Origin: Apostichopus japonicus
Taxonomy: Eukaryota; Echinodermata; Holothuroidea; Aspidochirotida; Stichopodidae
DNA: 64,000 bases
Assembly: GCF_037975245.1 (NCBI RefSeq)
Contig: NC_092581.1
Coordinates: 11,559,303-11,623,302, forward strand
Direction of reading: 5' to 3'
Every line of letters begins with the position of its first letter. The first letter of the stretch is position 1. Both the position numbers and the translations under genes were made by a program. The notes below the pieces were generated by a model that searched no databases, was not told where the DNA came from, and worked only from the letters and a program-made list of their open reading frames with translations. Positions 32,126-41,530 of the stretch are shown here, one piece after another.

Positions 32126-32547
32126 TTTTTAAGAGCCTGCGCTCCTACAGTAGGTTATGTGACAATCATAGCTACTTCTTGTCCTATTTTTTTTTTTTTT
32201 GTGCTTCTTCTTCGTTTTTTTCCCTTTACCGTAACAGTTTCCAAAATCTGTCCACATTACAACGGACCCGGACCTTGAATTTGGACGACACGCAAATAAC
32301 CGAGTCGGGTTGACCAAGTAGAATTAATACATGATGATACACGCAGTGACAGTGCATAAACATCCTGTACAATTAGAACAACATAGTCAGGGTCATATCA
32401 CGCGCCAAAGTCATGTATGTTTCCAACATTTCGAACTAACTCTAAGGACTTCCTCAATCAGAAACACGGGTGGCGGAAATAAAGTAAACCTTTGTTTAAC
32501 AAGTTCATTCGATACCGTGTGGTCATATGGAACGCCATGTTAACACT

Positions 32548-32755
32548 TATTCAATAATTAGAGATATCTTCGATTTAATTCGAGATATCTGCAATTAATT
32601 TCAGACATCTCGGATTAATAAATTTAAGATATCTCTTATTATTTCAGATATCTCCAATTCTATTTCAGATATCAAAAATTGCATTTTCGATATCCTTGCA
32701 TTTTAGTTAAGATATTTCAAATTGTAATTTTAAATATCTTAAATATTGCGAGAAT
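32548..32755. repeat. Degenerate AGATATCT repeat
   Basis: About nine copies of (A/G)GATAT(C/T) spaced roughly 20-30 bp, alternating with AATT-containing spacers (ATTTCAGATATCTCCAATTC and similar). Each core is itself palindromic. Confidence 0.75.
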
Positions 32756-33199
32756 ATGCAGCCCCCCCCCCCAACCAAACATGTTTGTGAAAATTCGGGC
32801 AATATGCTGAGAATTTTTCGGGCACCTAGCTACTGAAAGAAACATAATTTGCAATGTGTTTTTCAATGGTTAAACTGATATTATTATTATGATCATTATT
32901 ATTGTAACATATGGTAATCAATACAACAAGATTCGGTGACACATCCTGGTGAGGGTACCGTCACCCCTAGATAAGATTACCCTCATGATCAGATTTTCAA
33001 GAATTTTTTGTTTGTTTAGAACAGTACTTAAGTCTTATGTAAAGAGGAACGACATTGAAAACCAATGTAGCCTATACTGTCTGTTTACAAACGATTCTGA
33101 AGTGAATATTAAATAAATTAAGGAGACAAGCGGAAAAACAAGTACATCAAAATATGACCCTACCCCACCCCCTTCTCAAAAAGCATATGTTATGCTTAG

Positions 33200-33650
33200 G
33201 GTTCCTCTGAATGAGGATTTTAGGCTAAGTCTTAATGTTGATACAAAATAGTCAATAAGAAAGCAAATTTTTGGGTGCTGGTAAGGTATCTATAGATTCC
33301 GCTTTTCAAGATTTTTACCATTAAAACAAGAACAATTTTCTGGGATATTCCTTTAAGGTTCAAGTGCTGATAAAGTCGGCTCCTCGGTATATGCCATAAT
33401 GTTAATCCTTTATTTTTTATAAGTTGTAATAACTTGACCGAAAAAATGTATTTCAATGTATAACTTTGAATGACATTCAACATCGTTTTCCTCTGATAAT
33501 TAGTAACTCCTTTTTATACAATGTCCTTTGAGGTCACAAACGTTTTCGATTGAGATTTTGGTTGCATTTGAGGAGCTGACTGTGTATTAGAACAAGTAGT
33601 CCAGTTACTTTAATTCATGTACATAAGATGCTTATAGGGTCATTTCTCAA
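33200..33650. repeat. Old dispersed repeat, family B, copy 2
   Basis: Shares GAGGATTTTAGGC, TTCCTTTAAGGTT, GTCGGCTCCTCGGTAT, ATGTTAATCC, CCTTTGAGGTC and GGGTCATTTCTCA in order with 19283-19740. The open frame at 33232-33483 (-) lies in it and is not a recognised protein. Confidence 0.6.
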
Positions 33651-34505
33651 ATATTACATATGAAAACCAAAACAAGGTACTGAGAGCACCTATATCTGCC
33701 CTTTTTAGTTCTTTGGACTTGACGTAGAAATTGACCTCGGACGGTGATGTGAGAACTTTTTTGGTTGGTCATAGAGGACATAAATGCATGGCGTTTAAGG
33801 ACAGCCTCTCAGCATCACCATGGAGCTACAACCACATGTTTACAGCTCTAGAATGTCAAAAGGCGCCCATGTACCGTGGACAAATAAAACGTTCAAGTTA
33901 CAACCAGGGCGAAGGTGAATAAACACTATAGTAGCCTTGGTGTTTCACACATGAATGCACAACTTTAACTATGTGCTAGGTTACTTAACGACAAGCCGTT
34001 CATCCCATATCAGTTTCAACCCATCCATACTCTTTCTGCTGTTTGCGGTTTATGAAATTAATTGCAGACAAGCAATATTTGTTCACATAACGCCTTCGAA
34101 TATATTATTTCGTACACAACTTCACACTACTACGTATACTTGCCGTCTATCGGCCTATCACATGGTATGTACGTCATTGCCATTGTCATTGCCATTGCCA
34201 TTGGCCAGTTACAGTACATTAGGGTTTCTATTGCGGTTTCATTGACACGTAATGTCCGTACTTTTTATCCGTACGCACGGTGGGTGTTATTTACCAAATT
34301 AGGTTTCTGTAACTGTGTAGCACTCTGTAATTATTTAACGTTACGGTAGACGTCTGAGAAACTTGTCTTGGAAAGGATTGTGCATTTATCATCTTTCTGT
34401 TGGTGTAATAACACGGATATTTTTGATCTCTCGAAAAGCACGGAACTTCGTGATATTCTTTCATTCTATTTATTCGTAACTTTGGGAACATAGGAGTATT
34501 CGAAG

Positions 34506-34587
34506 ATGGATTTATCTAGTATCATCCCACGAAGCCTAACTTTATCTCTTGTGACGTTGATTCTAACGTTACACGTCGGTGTAATTT
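34506..34587 (+). CDS. CD164-like exon 1: signal peptide
   Basis: Encodes MDLSSIIPRSLTLSLVTLIL then TLHVGVI and the first base of Ser; donor GTAAGT. The hydrophobic stretch and position justify a signal peptide. The start is the first ATG giving it; upstream sequence in this frame was not seen to extend it. Confidence 0.7.
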
Positions 34588-37500
34588 GTAAGTAGCCTAC
34601 TGTATATATGGGGGACAATTTCATTCATTAGGAATTAATTTATTAAATTAATTTGGCCCTAATTAATTTGGGTTACATTACGTTCAGGGTTAGTGAGAGC
34701 ACATGCACTCCCAATGTATTCCACGCAGTATTCATCTATTAAAAAGAAGGCAAGACGTTCCACTTCACTGGTCCTACTTAGCAGGAAATGTCCATGCTTC
34801 TGTCCTTCATTAATTCTGACTTCAATATTGCCACATACTGAGCATTGCAGTCCATCATTAGAGTTAAGCCAATCAGATAATTGTTTGGGATGAGAATTAT
34901 AAAGAGGTGTTTAATTTTGCTACAATTTTTTAACAAATGTTTTGAAAATAGTGGCAGAATGTTCTTGTTCTAATCTTCTATACTAAGTCATTTGTTGACC
35001 AGATTTAACTACTGTAAGTAGGCCGCTAGCCTAACTACCATACCAGCTTCACTAACCAGCCAAATAAATGGCAGCAAGGGCGTAGGAACCGGGGGGGCTG
35101 GGGGGCGCCAGCCCCCCCAGTGAAAAATGTGGAGGGGCGGAAGTATCATCCCGCCCCCCCGCTTCGCAAGTCAGAAAACCCCTTTTTCATTTCCAAATGA
35201 GAAAAAAAAACCTCATTTGGAGCACCAAATTGCATCTAAGGCCAGGTGAAAATACAAAATTAAGTTTACAAAATGGAGTGGGTGTTGAAGTGTGCTATAT
35301 TGCACCAAATCGCATCTGAGGCCACCTGGAAATGCAAAAAATTCCAAAGGGGAGGGGGACACCCCCTCCCCTTAGACCCCTCCCCAGGTCGGCCATCAGT
35401 CTTCAGCCCCCCCCCCCCACTCAAAAGTACCTTCCTACGCCACTGAATGGCAGTGATTAATCTTGTTACATCACATTTTCCTTTTGGCTGATTAGTACGC
35501 CAGACTTTGCTGGCAATACCTAGCTAGGCCTAAATCAGGAATTGCTACACATGACTCAGGTCAAAATTTGCATCATGGTTGGATTGTTGTCCAATGTTGT
35601 TGTGGCTCTTTCTCACCAAAATTTTTTGTCACATCTTTGTAGAGAATCTGTACATGATTTAAATAAGTTTGTTACTTGTAGGTTTGTTGTAGCATGTCAG
35701 TGAGAAAACTTAAAGCCATATTGTTTTATCTTAGAGATGCTGACCGATGAAAAAATATTGACAACCCACCCCCCCCCCAAATAAAATTGAAAATCCCCCA
35801 CTCCCCAAATAAAAATGACTAGGGAGTTCCTCCCTTTTTTTTAACATCCTATCAATAACACTGAAACACACCTCATTACAATTCCCTATATTCAAGTTTC
35901 ATACACTAAATTTAGATGCAAAATGAATTCTTTTCCCCCATAACTTCTCATGACCCCATAGGGGACAAACTAAAACGAATGACAGCGAATGACCGAATGA
36001 CAATTGACTTTGTACAGGGTTAATTATCATTTGCGAATGACAGCGAATGACAGCGAATGACAACGAAGGACAGTGTTGAGAAGAGATAGAATGATTAACG
36101 GAGTGGAGTAAATGCGGTTATTGGTTTTCTGCGCAAAAATGATTTGAGGAAAATCGCATGTTACGTGGTTGCAGGGTTTGGTGTAATTTACAGATAGAAA
36201 CTACAGGGATTCAGGGAAAGTTTTTGTGTGGGAATGCACTTGTGTGCTGTGCTTTTTACCTCTGTAGATTTATATAGAAAGATAACTGAAGCCGTTTCAA
36301 GAGAATAGTATTGTTAGTTTCTAACATTTAATATCGGAAAAATTACGTTAAATTTACTTTTTAAAATCAGACTTACAATTTCGCTTACTATAAGGTGCGT
36401 TTTTATCTTGTCCGTATACTTTACTAGACCTAGATACCCACGAAGTCTGAACTGTGATATCCGGTTGAAGCAAGTGTCTGTGCTGTCATTACTGTCATTC
36501 GTTTTAGTCAACGCAATTTTTTAGTGTGTACAACATATTGTCATTCGTTATGTGTAACGCAATTGTCATTCGTTTTAGTAACACCCCCCCCATAGTTTTT
36601 AATTCTTTCTTGTTTCTATTCATATACTGTAGCTGCAGCTTCTGTTTCACCATCTTTAGATGGCACTGATGTTGGTGTGACACAAGGTTTGTCCTTTTAT
36701 TTCATTGTTTATGTATTCTTAAATACTGCGTAATATATTTTTTTTTCTTGGTGAATCTGCACTTTATGAGTGTATAAGCGTAGCTTTTTCAGATTTTCTA
36801 TGCTTTTTTTCTTTCTTTGACATTGGTATTATTCATTATTGTAAATGTAATTGTAAAAAAGAAAAAACGTGAAATAAACGAAACGAAACGAAAAGTTTGT
36901 AAGTCACTTCTTATACTCATGCATGCACTTCTCATGCATGTCTTTGGAAACATTGCAGTTGAGTGGTAGACAGCTCTTTTAGGGTTCTATGTTATAGACA
37001 TGTGTTCTACAGTACATATACATTAGACTAGGACAACAACTTTTTAAGTCATGTACTGTACTGTACCCACAGCCCTGAGAGTCACAAATCCCATGTGTCT
37101 TTTAATATCATAATATGCAAATATGTCAGAAGTACAGTATTGTAATAATATAGTTATATCAGTAAAGACTATATGTAGGAATAGTGCAGTAGACAGGACT
37201 AGCAAACTCATGTTTTCACACCAAAATATATAGCTGTGATATATCTTTAATACAGTTCTTTGCTCACAGCTCAGCTGTATGTTTACCTGTGTTTACTTGT
37301 TTTGCTGTTCAGTTTAATCCGTTTCTCTTTCTTTCATTTGGCAGTTACAAATCTGGGTGCAACAGGTTAGTTGTTGTTGTCTTTTAATATATATGTAAAA
37401 CTTCAGAATTATATGTGTTCATATCAGCGAGGACTATAGGAATAGTGCACTTAGGTCTAACAGCAAATTCATGTTTTCACACTAAAATATACAGCTCTGT

Positions 37501-40500
37501 GATATGTTTGTGATCTAAAGGCATTGGAGACACACCCCAAACTGTGTGCCGCCCTCTGAAAAAAGTTAACTTTCTGTTGCTTGCAAGTGAAGTTTTCTTC
37601 TTGTCGCTACAAAATGCAGTAAGGAAACGTGATACCTTGTTATCTTTATCTGGACCTGAGATCTCCATCGCTGCTACAGTATATACACCGCATTGTGGGG
37701 ATTCATTCATTCATTCATTTATATGTTTCGTCACAATATAAATACAGAGAAGTTAACTAAGTGACAAAACATATCAACAACAGGGAAAATTGTGGAAGGA
37801 AGCACCCCAAAAGACCCAGAGGGCTTGTCTAGTAAAGCACCCCCATAAGTAAATAGAGAGAACAATACAAGAAAACAGTAACAAATATATCCACCCACAC
37901 ACCAACCCAACACGTATAACCCACACCTAACCACACACAATACATAAATATACACATATGCATACATACACAATTGAATACAAATGCACACACGCATATA
38001 TATACTGTATGTATATATATACAGTATAAGTATATGCACATATAAACACATACACCCATGTTAATATAAACATGTATGCTTACTTACACAAACACATACA
38101 ATCATGTATATTGACCGTAGCTGCATATATTGACTGTACACTAGTGTCTTATTACCGATGGTAGCAAGCCGTGTGTGTATTTTCTGGGATCGATGGTGGT
38201 GTTTAACACTTCTGTTACACCTCATTCGAAACTAGGTCAGATTACCGGAATCAGATGTGTCTTTGTGCGCGAGTCTTCACTCCCTTTAATACAGTATTGT
38301 ACTTTGCTCACAGCTCATTTGTATGTTAAACTTTCCAAATAACATGTCAAATAAAATAGTACACAAAGGCCCCATAATTTGAAGTTTTTTTAATGAAATT
38401 TTTGTCAAGTGTAAACAATGGTACAATGGTGCATTTTATGAATGAATGAATTAAATGAATAAGTTCTAAAAAAAACGTTTGTTCTCTTTCGTTTGGCAGG
38501 CACAGTTGAAAATATGGATGCAACAGGTTAGTTATATACATAAATTATGAATCTCTAGTAAAAGTGCTGCCCAGTTCCAGTACTGTATATATTGCTAGGA
38601 AATGTGGGATATGTAAAGGATCACTTCAGGCAAAATTTTGATCTTGATCAGTTAATAGTCCAAGAAAAACCAAATATATCGAGTTTAAGTATTGTATTTA
38701 TAGCTATCACGGTTTGCAAGGTATTCAGCTTTAAGGTTGAACTCTTAATCTTTGGCTAAATGCCAGTTGATTTTGCCATTTGCCAAAACAAAGGGCACAA
38801 AGTGCAGTTTTTTTCCCCCGGAAATGAGCATTCAAAGAATGGCCTTGTTTACTGAACAGGTCTAACAACAAGCCCATCAGAACTATTTATTGTGCTGCAC
38901 TCATAAAGCCTGTACAGTCAACTGATGTGTGTTGTAGTTCAGGAATGTATTAGTGAGAAAGTGATTTAAAGCTACTCAGTATAGGCCCCAAATTATAGCA
39001 TGCTGTAATTGCTAAAAGTTTTCAAAAAGTATTTTCCCTGGAGGTCTTTACTCTCCAAATTGTTCTCAGACATTATTAAGGAACACACAAGATGACTGAA
39101 ATGTCTAAGTGAGGCAGATTTCCTTGAAGGTTGTAATAAAATCAGTTAAAGAATTTTGAGCAAAGGTGACCATATTTGAATATCTAGCATATTTGGGGCC
39201 AATACAGCATACCTTTAAGCTAAAGCCAGTAGAATTTCTTTCTTCAAGAAATGTCACTTTTTTAGTAAGGAGCTAAAAATTGTGAAATTCTGGGCCTGAC
39301 ATAATCAACTTTGTTCATTACTCACTAATGTACCCTCCATTAAGGTGGGGGATGGTACAGTAGGAGGATGTCGTAATTTGCATCAGAGATTGCAATCTTG
39401 AAGGCTGTTACTGGAAAATATACGAAACTAACGCTTGATAGGGATCATTCAGAGGTGAATTTATTCTTGAGAGGCACTCGATCGGAGCATATTTAACTGA
39501 AATGATCATACAAATCTAGAAGCCAGTCAAATACGAAATGTGATAAATGCATTGTTATTGTGAAGTACTAAGAGACCCATCCACTCCTGGACACTGATAT
39601 GTCCAAATGATAGAGCATTTTCTTCAAGGCAATGGGTCTTCTGATTAAGTTCTTCTAAGATTAGTCAAGGCGCTTAATCTTGACTGCATACAGTATCTTC
39701 ACATAGGTGTATAAGTGGGGATCTGCAAATTAACTTGTATATGTATTTGTGTGTGCTCTATTGTGGATGCACCCTGAAGGATGTTCCCCAGAGTATGCAT
39801 ATATTTAGTGCACTAGAGTAACATAGAATAGTTTTGTTTCCTGAAAAAAAAGATTTCAGGTATTGCAGGATTTCTAGAAAGTCGATGGCAGCAAATTTTG
39901 CTTATTTTGCTGATGGAGAAACCATGACTAATACAAACTTAGGAAAAGAAATAGAAACTGTTTTACAATTAAATTAAATGACAAGTACTGGCGCCAAGTT
40001 GCCGTTAAGGAAAAAATCAATTCGTTCAATTGCGACATGTATGTATACAGGATAGAGAAGTTCAGGATAGAGAAGTTCATGATAGGTAAAATCTGTTTTT
40101 GTACCATTAAAGCAGATGTTGAAGCAAACAGATGTGTTGTCATACTGGAGATGCACTTTGACCCCCAAAATTGTTTGTTTTCCTTCACTTTGCTTTCTTT
40201 TGTTTTGACCATGGATTGGATATGGTCTCTAACTTTCAGTACATGGTTACAAAGCTTAAATGCAGTACTACGAATGTACACAATTGTTTCCAAATAAAGT
40301 CTAATTTGCTTCCATTTTAAAGTAGAAAACTGAACTCACTTTCTGAAGCAAAATGAAAAATTTTTTTTTTTGGAGTGCTAAATTTTCAGGTTTTTAGCTT
40401 GTCAGTTCAACATTGTTTATGACAAAGTATCAGAATAACTTTCACTGACATCATAATAGTTTTCAGCTACTATGATTTCTGTTTTATGAATGTTTTTGAT

Positions 40501-41130
40501 ATTGGTTGCATTTGATAAGCCTTCCCCCACCCACATTGTCCTTCCCCCACCCACATTGTCCTTCCCCCACAAACATTGCCCTTCCCACACTCGCATTGTT
40601 CTTCCCCCACCCACATTGCCATCCACCCACCCATCCTCATCCCCAGGCTGTGGGAGGGGGAAGCACCTCAGTTATAAATGTGTACTTGAATTCAGTGTAA
40701 TGATAAAAAGATATCACTTTTAGGACTCTGGGTATTTTGCATGCCGGCAATATCTAGCTTTATTCTCCAGACTTTTCTCTAATTTACGAAGTTATTCCTG
40801 TACAATCTTGAGTCATTTTGAAATACCTTTCTATGACCTATAGGTAATACAGCCACAGATCTGACAACCGGCCCAACTGATGTACCCACCACTGCAGCCA
40901 TGACCACAGAGGGGCTCACTACAACCCCTAAAAAGATGACGACCCCTGGAGATTTACCAGGCACCACTGCAGTCGACGCCACGACCACAGCATCTCCGGC
41001 TAAAAACATAGGTTTCCATTGGGGCACTTTCTTCTGCATAATTATTCTCATCGCGTGTCTGATAGGCATCGGTTTCTGCGGATATCAATTTTACAGGAAA
41101 CGGCAAAACGACAACTACCACACCCTTTAA
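34506..41130 (+). CDS. CD164-like sialomucin, five exons, 156 residues
   Basis: Predicted small type I membrane mucin of the CD164 (endolyn/MUC24) type, trafficking between cell surface and lysosomes. Exons 34506-34587, 36633-36686, 37345-37365, 38500-38526 and 40844-41130 join with all internal introns in phase 1, so each internal exon can be gained or lost in frame. Residues 1-27 form a hydrophobic signal peptide (RSLTLSLVTLILTLHVGVIC spans the first splice). Residues 28-116 are Thr/Pro/Ala-rich with likely O-glycan sites (TTPKKMTTPG, DATTTASPAK); I see no N-glycosylation sequon. Residues about 122-142 form the transmembrane helix (FFCIIILIACLIGIGFCGY). The tail YRKRQNDNYHTL ends in YHTL, a YxxPhi lysosomal/endocytic signal that is also the exact end of vertebrate CD164. 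The Cys-rich subdomains of vertebrate CD164 are absent, so orthology is probable, not proven. Confidence 0.75.
35075..35445. mobile_element. 371-bp hAT-like MITE with 8-bp target duplication
   Basis: Exact 8-bp duplication AATGGCAG at 35067-35074 and 35446-35453. The left end CAAGGGCGTAGGAACC and inverted right end CAGTGGCGTAGGAAGG form short TIRs. An 8-bp duplication with CAGTGGCG-like ends is the hAT pattern. G and C homopolymer runs sit just inside both ends. No transposase. Confidence 0.85.
35962..36590. mobile_element. 629-bp inverted-ended element with CGAATGACA subterminal repeats
   Basis: Left end GGGACAAACTAAAACGAATG and inverted right end GGGTGTTACTAAAACGAATG are TIRs. CGAATGACA/CGAATGACC is repeated several times inside the left end and, inverted, inside the right end. 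Flanks share CCCATAG directly. No coding region. The superfamily is not clear to me; clustered subterminal repeats are a known feature of some cut-and-paste families where transposase binds. Confidence 0.7.
36633..36686 (+). CDS. CD164-like exon 2
   Basis: Acceptor ATATACTGTAG, donor GTTTGT, phase 1 both sides. Encodes SAASVSPSLDGTDVGVTQ, a Ser/Thr-rich ectodomain piece. A second AG six bases downstream (CTGCAG) would remove two residues in frame. Confidence 0.65.
36687..37344. other. CD164-like intron 2
   Basis: AT-rich; GAAATAAACGAAACGAAACG at 36870-36892 looks like a retrotransposon tail or microsatellite. Its 3' part (from about 37130) is duplicated in intron 3. Confidence 0.55.
37345..37365 (+). 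CDS. CD164-like exon 3, 21-nt microexon
   Basis: Acceptor TTTCATTTGGCAG, donor GTTAGT, phase 1 both sides. Encodes VTNLGAT plus the first base of Gly. Supported by frame compatibility, good splice sites and a duplicated partner exon, not by homology. Confidence 0.55.
37515..38289 (-). mobile_element. MITE family A, copy 2 (inverted, interrupted)
   Basis: Inverse orientation relative to copies 1 and 3. The left portion (37515-37700) matches the 3' half and the right portion (about 38105-38289) the 5' half. The roughly 400 bp between (ATTCATTCATTCATTCATTT, CA-rich and TATATA tracts) is a later insertion or microsatellite expansion. The open frames at 37477-38059 fall in it and are not genes. 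Confidence 0.75.
38500..38526 (+). CDS. CD164-like exon 4, 27-nt microexon
   Basis: Acceptor TCGTTTGGCAG, donor GTTAGT, phase 1 both sides. Encodes GTVENMDAT. Its 3' half (GATGCAACAG|GTTAGTT) is nearly identical to that of exon 3, marking an exon duplication. Confidence 0.55.
38527..40843. other. CD164-like intron 4
   Basis: A 2.3-kb AT-rich intron with a possible partial family B repeat (about 38610-38760) and a 20-bp C-rich minisatellite (40518-40626). Open frames at 39928-40297 on both strands have no recognisable domain. Confidence 0.5.
40518..40626. repeat. 20-bp minisatellite CTTCCCCCACCCACATTGTC
   Basis: Five to six copies with few changes in CD164-like intron 4. The proline/histidine-rich frames it creates on both strands are artefacts. 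Confidence 0.9.
40844..41130 (+). CDS. CD164-like exon 5: mucin stalk, transmembrane helix, YHTL tail
   Basis: Acceptor TATGACCTATAG, stop TAA at 41128-41130. Encodes a Thr/Pro-rich stalk (TTTPKKMTTPGDLPGTT), a helix (GTFFCIIILIACLIGIGFCG) and a basic tail (YRKRQNDNYHTL). The YHTL end matches CD164. The opposite-strand frame 40779-41069 is a shadow. Confidence 0.85.
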
Positions 41131-41524
41131 AAGAGGCTGTCTGGAGGAATGAAATCTTTCAATTCATTCTTGAATGATGACACACATGGTACTTAATGAT
41201 TTACGTATTCTGCCCCCCCCCCCTCGGTTGCTTTTAATATTCTCAAGAAATTTCTTCCTTTATCATGACCCGTACGATTACACACTCGCTGTTCCCGATA
41301 TTTTAAAACAAGTACCGGTCAAATTGTGAGGTACAAATGGTTTTTATAGGGACATGGTTCTCACTGACTGTTTCAGTTAGGGTATCAGTAGTCTAGCAAA
41401 CTGGTTGCATTTTAGAAAACAAATTTCCATATCCCATCAAGCTCACTTTGGACTGTTTAAATTGTGTCATGTTATCTACAAAAACCTCCTTGTACTTTCT
41501 CGTCATGTCCAAAATCGATGCAAA

Positions 41525-41530
41525 AATAAA
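41525..41530 (+). promoter_or_regulatory. Candidate CD164-like polyadenylation signal
   Basis: First AATAAA after the stop, about 395 nt downstream, followed by a T-rich stretch (CTCGTTTTTT). No transcript evidence. Confidence 0.4.

Larger units (their letters stand above)
29153..34505. other. Divergent intergenic region, CSTF2 / CD164-like
   Basis: Both genes have their 5' ends here, so promoters must lie inside. I see no diagnostic core promoter; TTTATAAAGG in the palindrome at 29266-29293 lies about 115-140 bp from the CSTF2 ATG. The space is occupied by a triplicated inverted-ended unit (29319-29812), a 755-bp element (30781-31535), a retrotransposon tail (about 31733-32125), GATATC repeats (32548-32755) and an old dispersed repeat (33200-33650). 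Confidence 0.6.
34588..36632. other. CD164-like intron 1
   Basis: A 2.0-kb intron largely made of two short DNA transposons (35075-35445 and 35962-36590). The open frame at 34693-34893 has no recognisable product. Confidence 0.6.
37130..38526. repeat. Tandem duplication containing CD164-like exons 3 and 4
   Basis: Exon 3 with its flanks is repeated downstream as exon 4. Shared blocks are GGAATAGTGCA (37179/37439), CATGTTTTCACAC with the following AAAATATA, TTTGCTCACAGCTCA (37258/38303), TTTGGCAG acceptors, and ATGCAACAGGTTAGTT or its near match at the donors. The second copy is split by a MITE (37515-38289) and carries roughly 110 bp of further inserted sequence. Confidence 0.8.
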
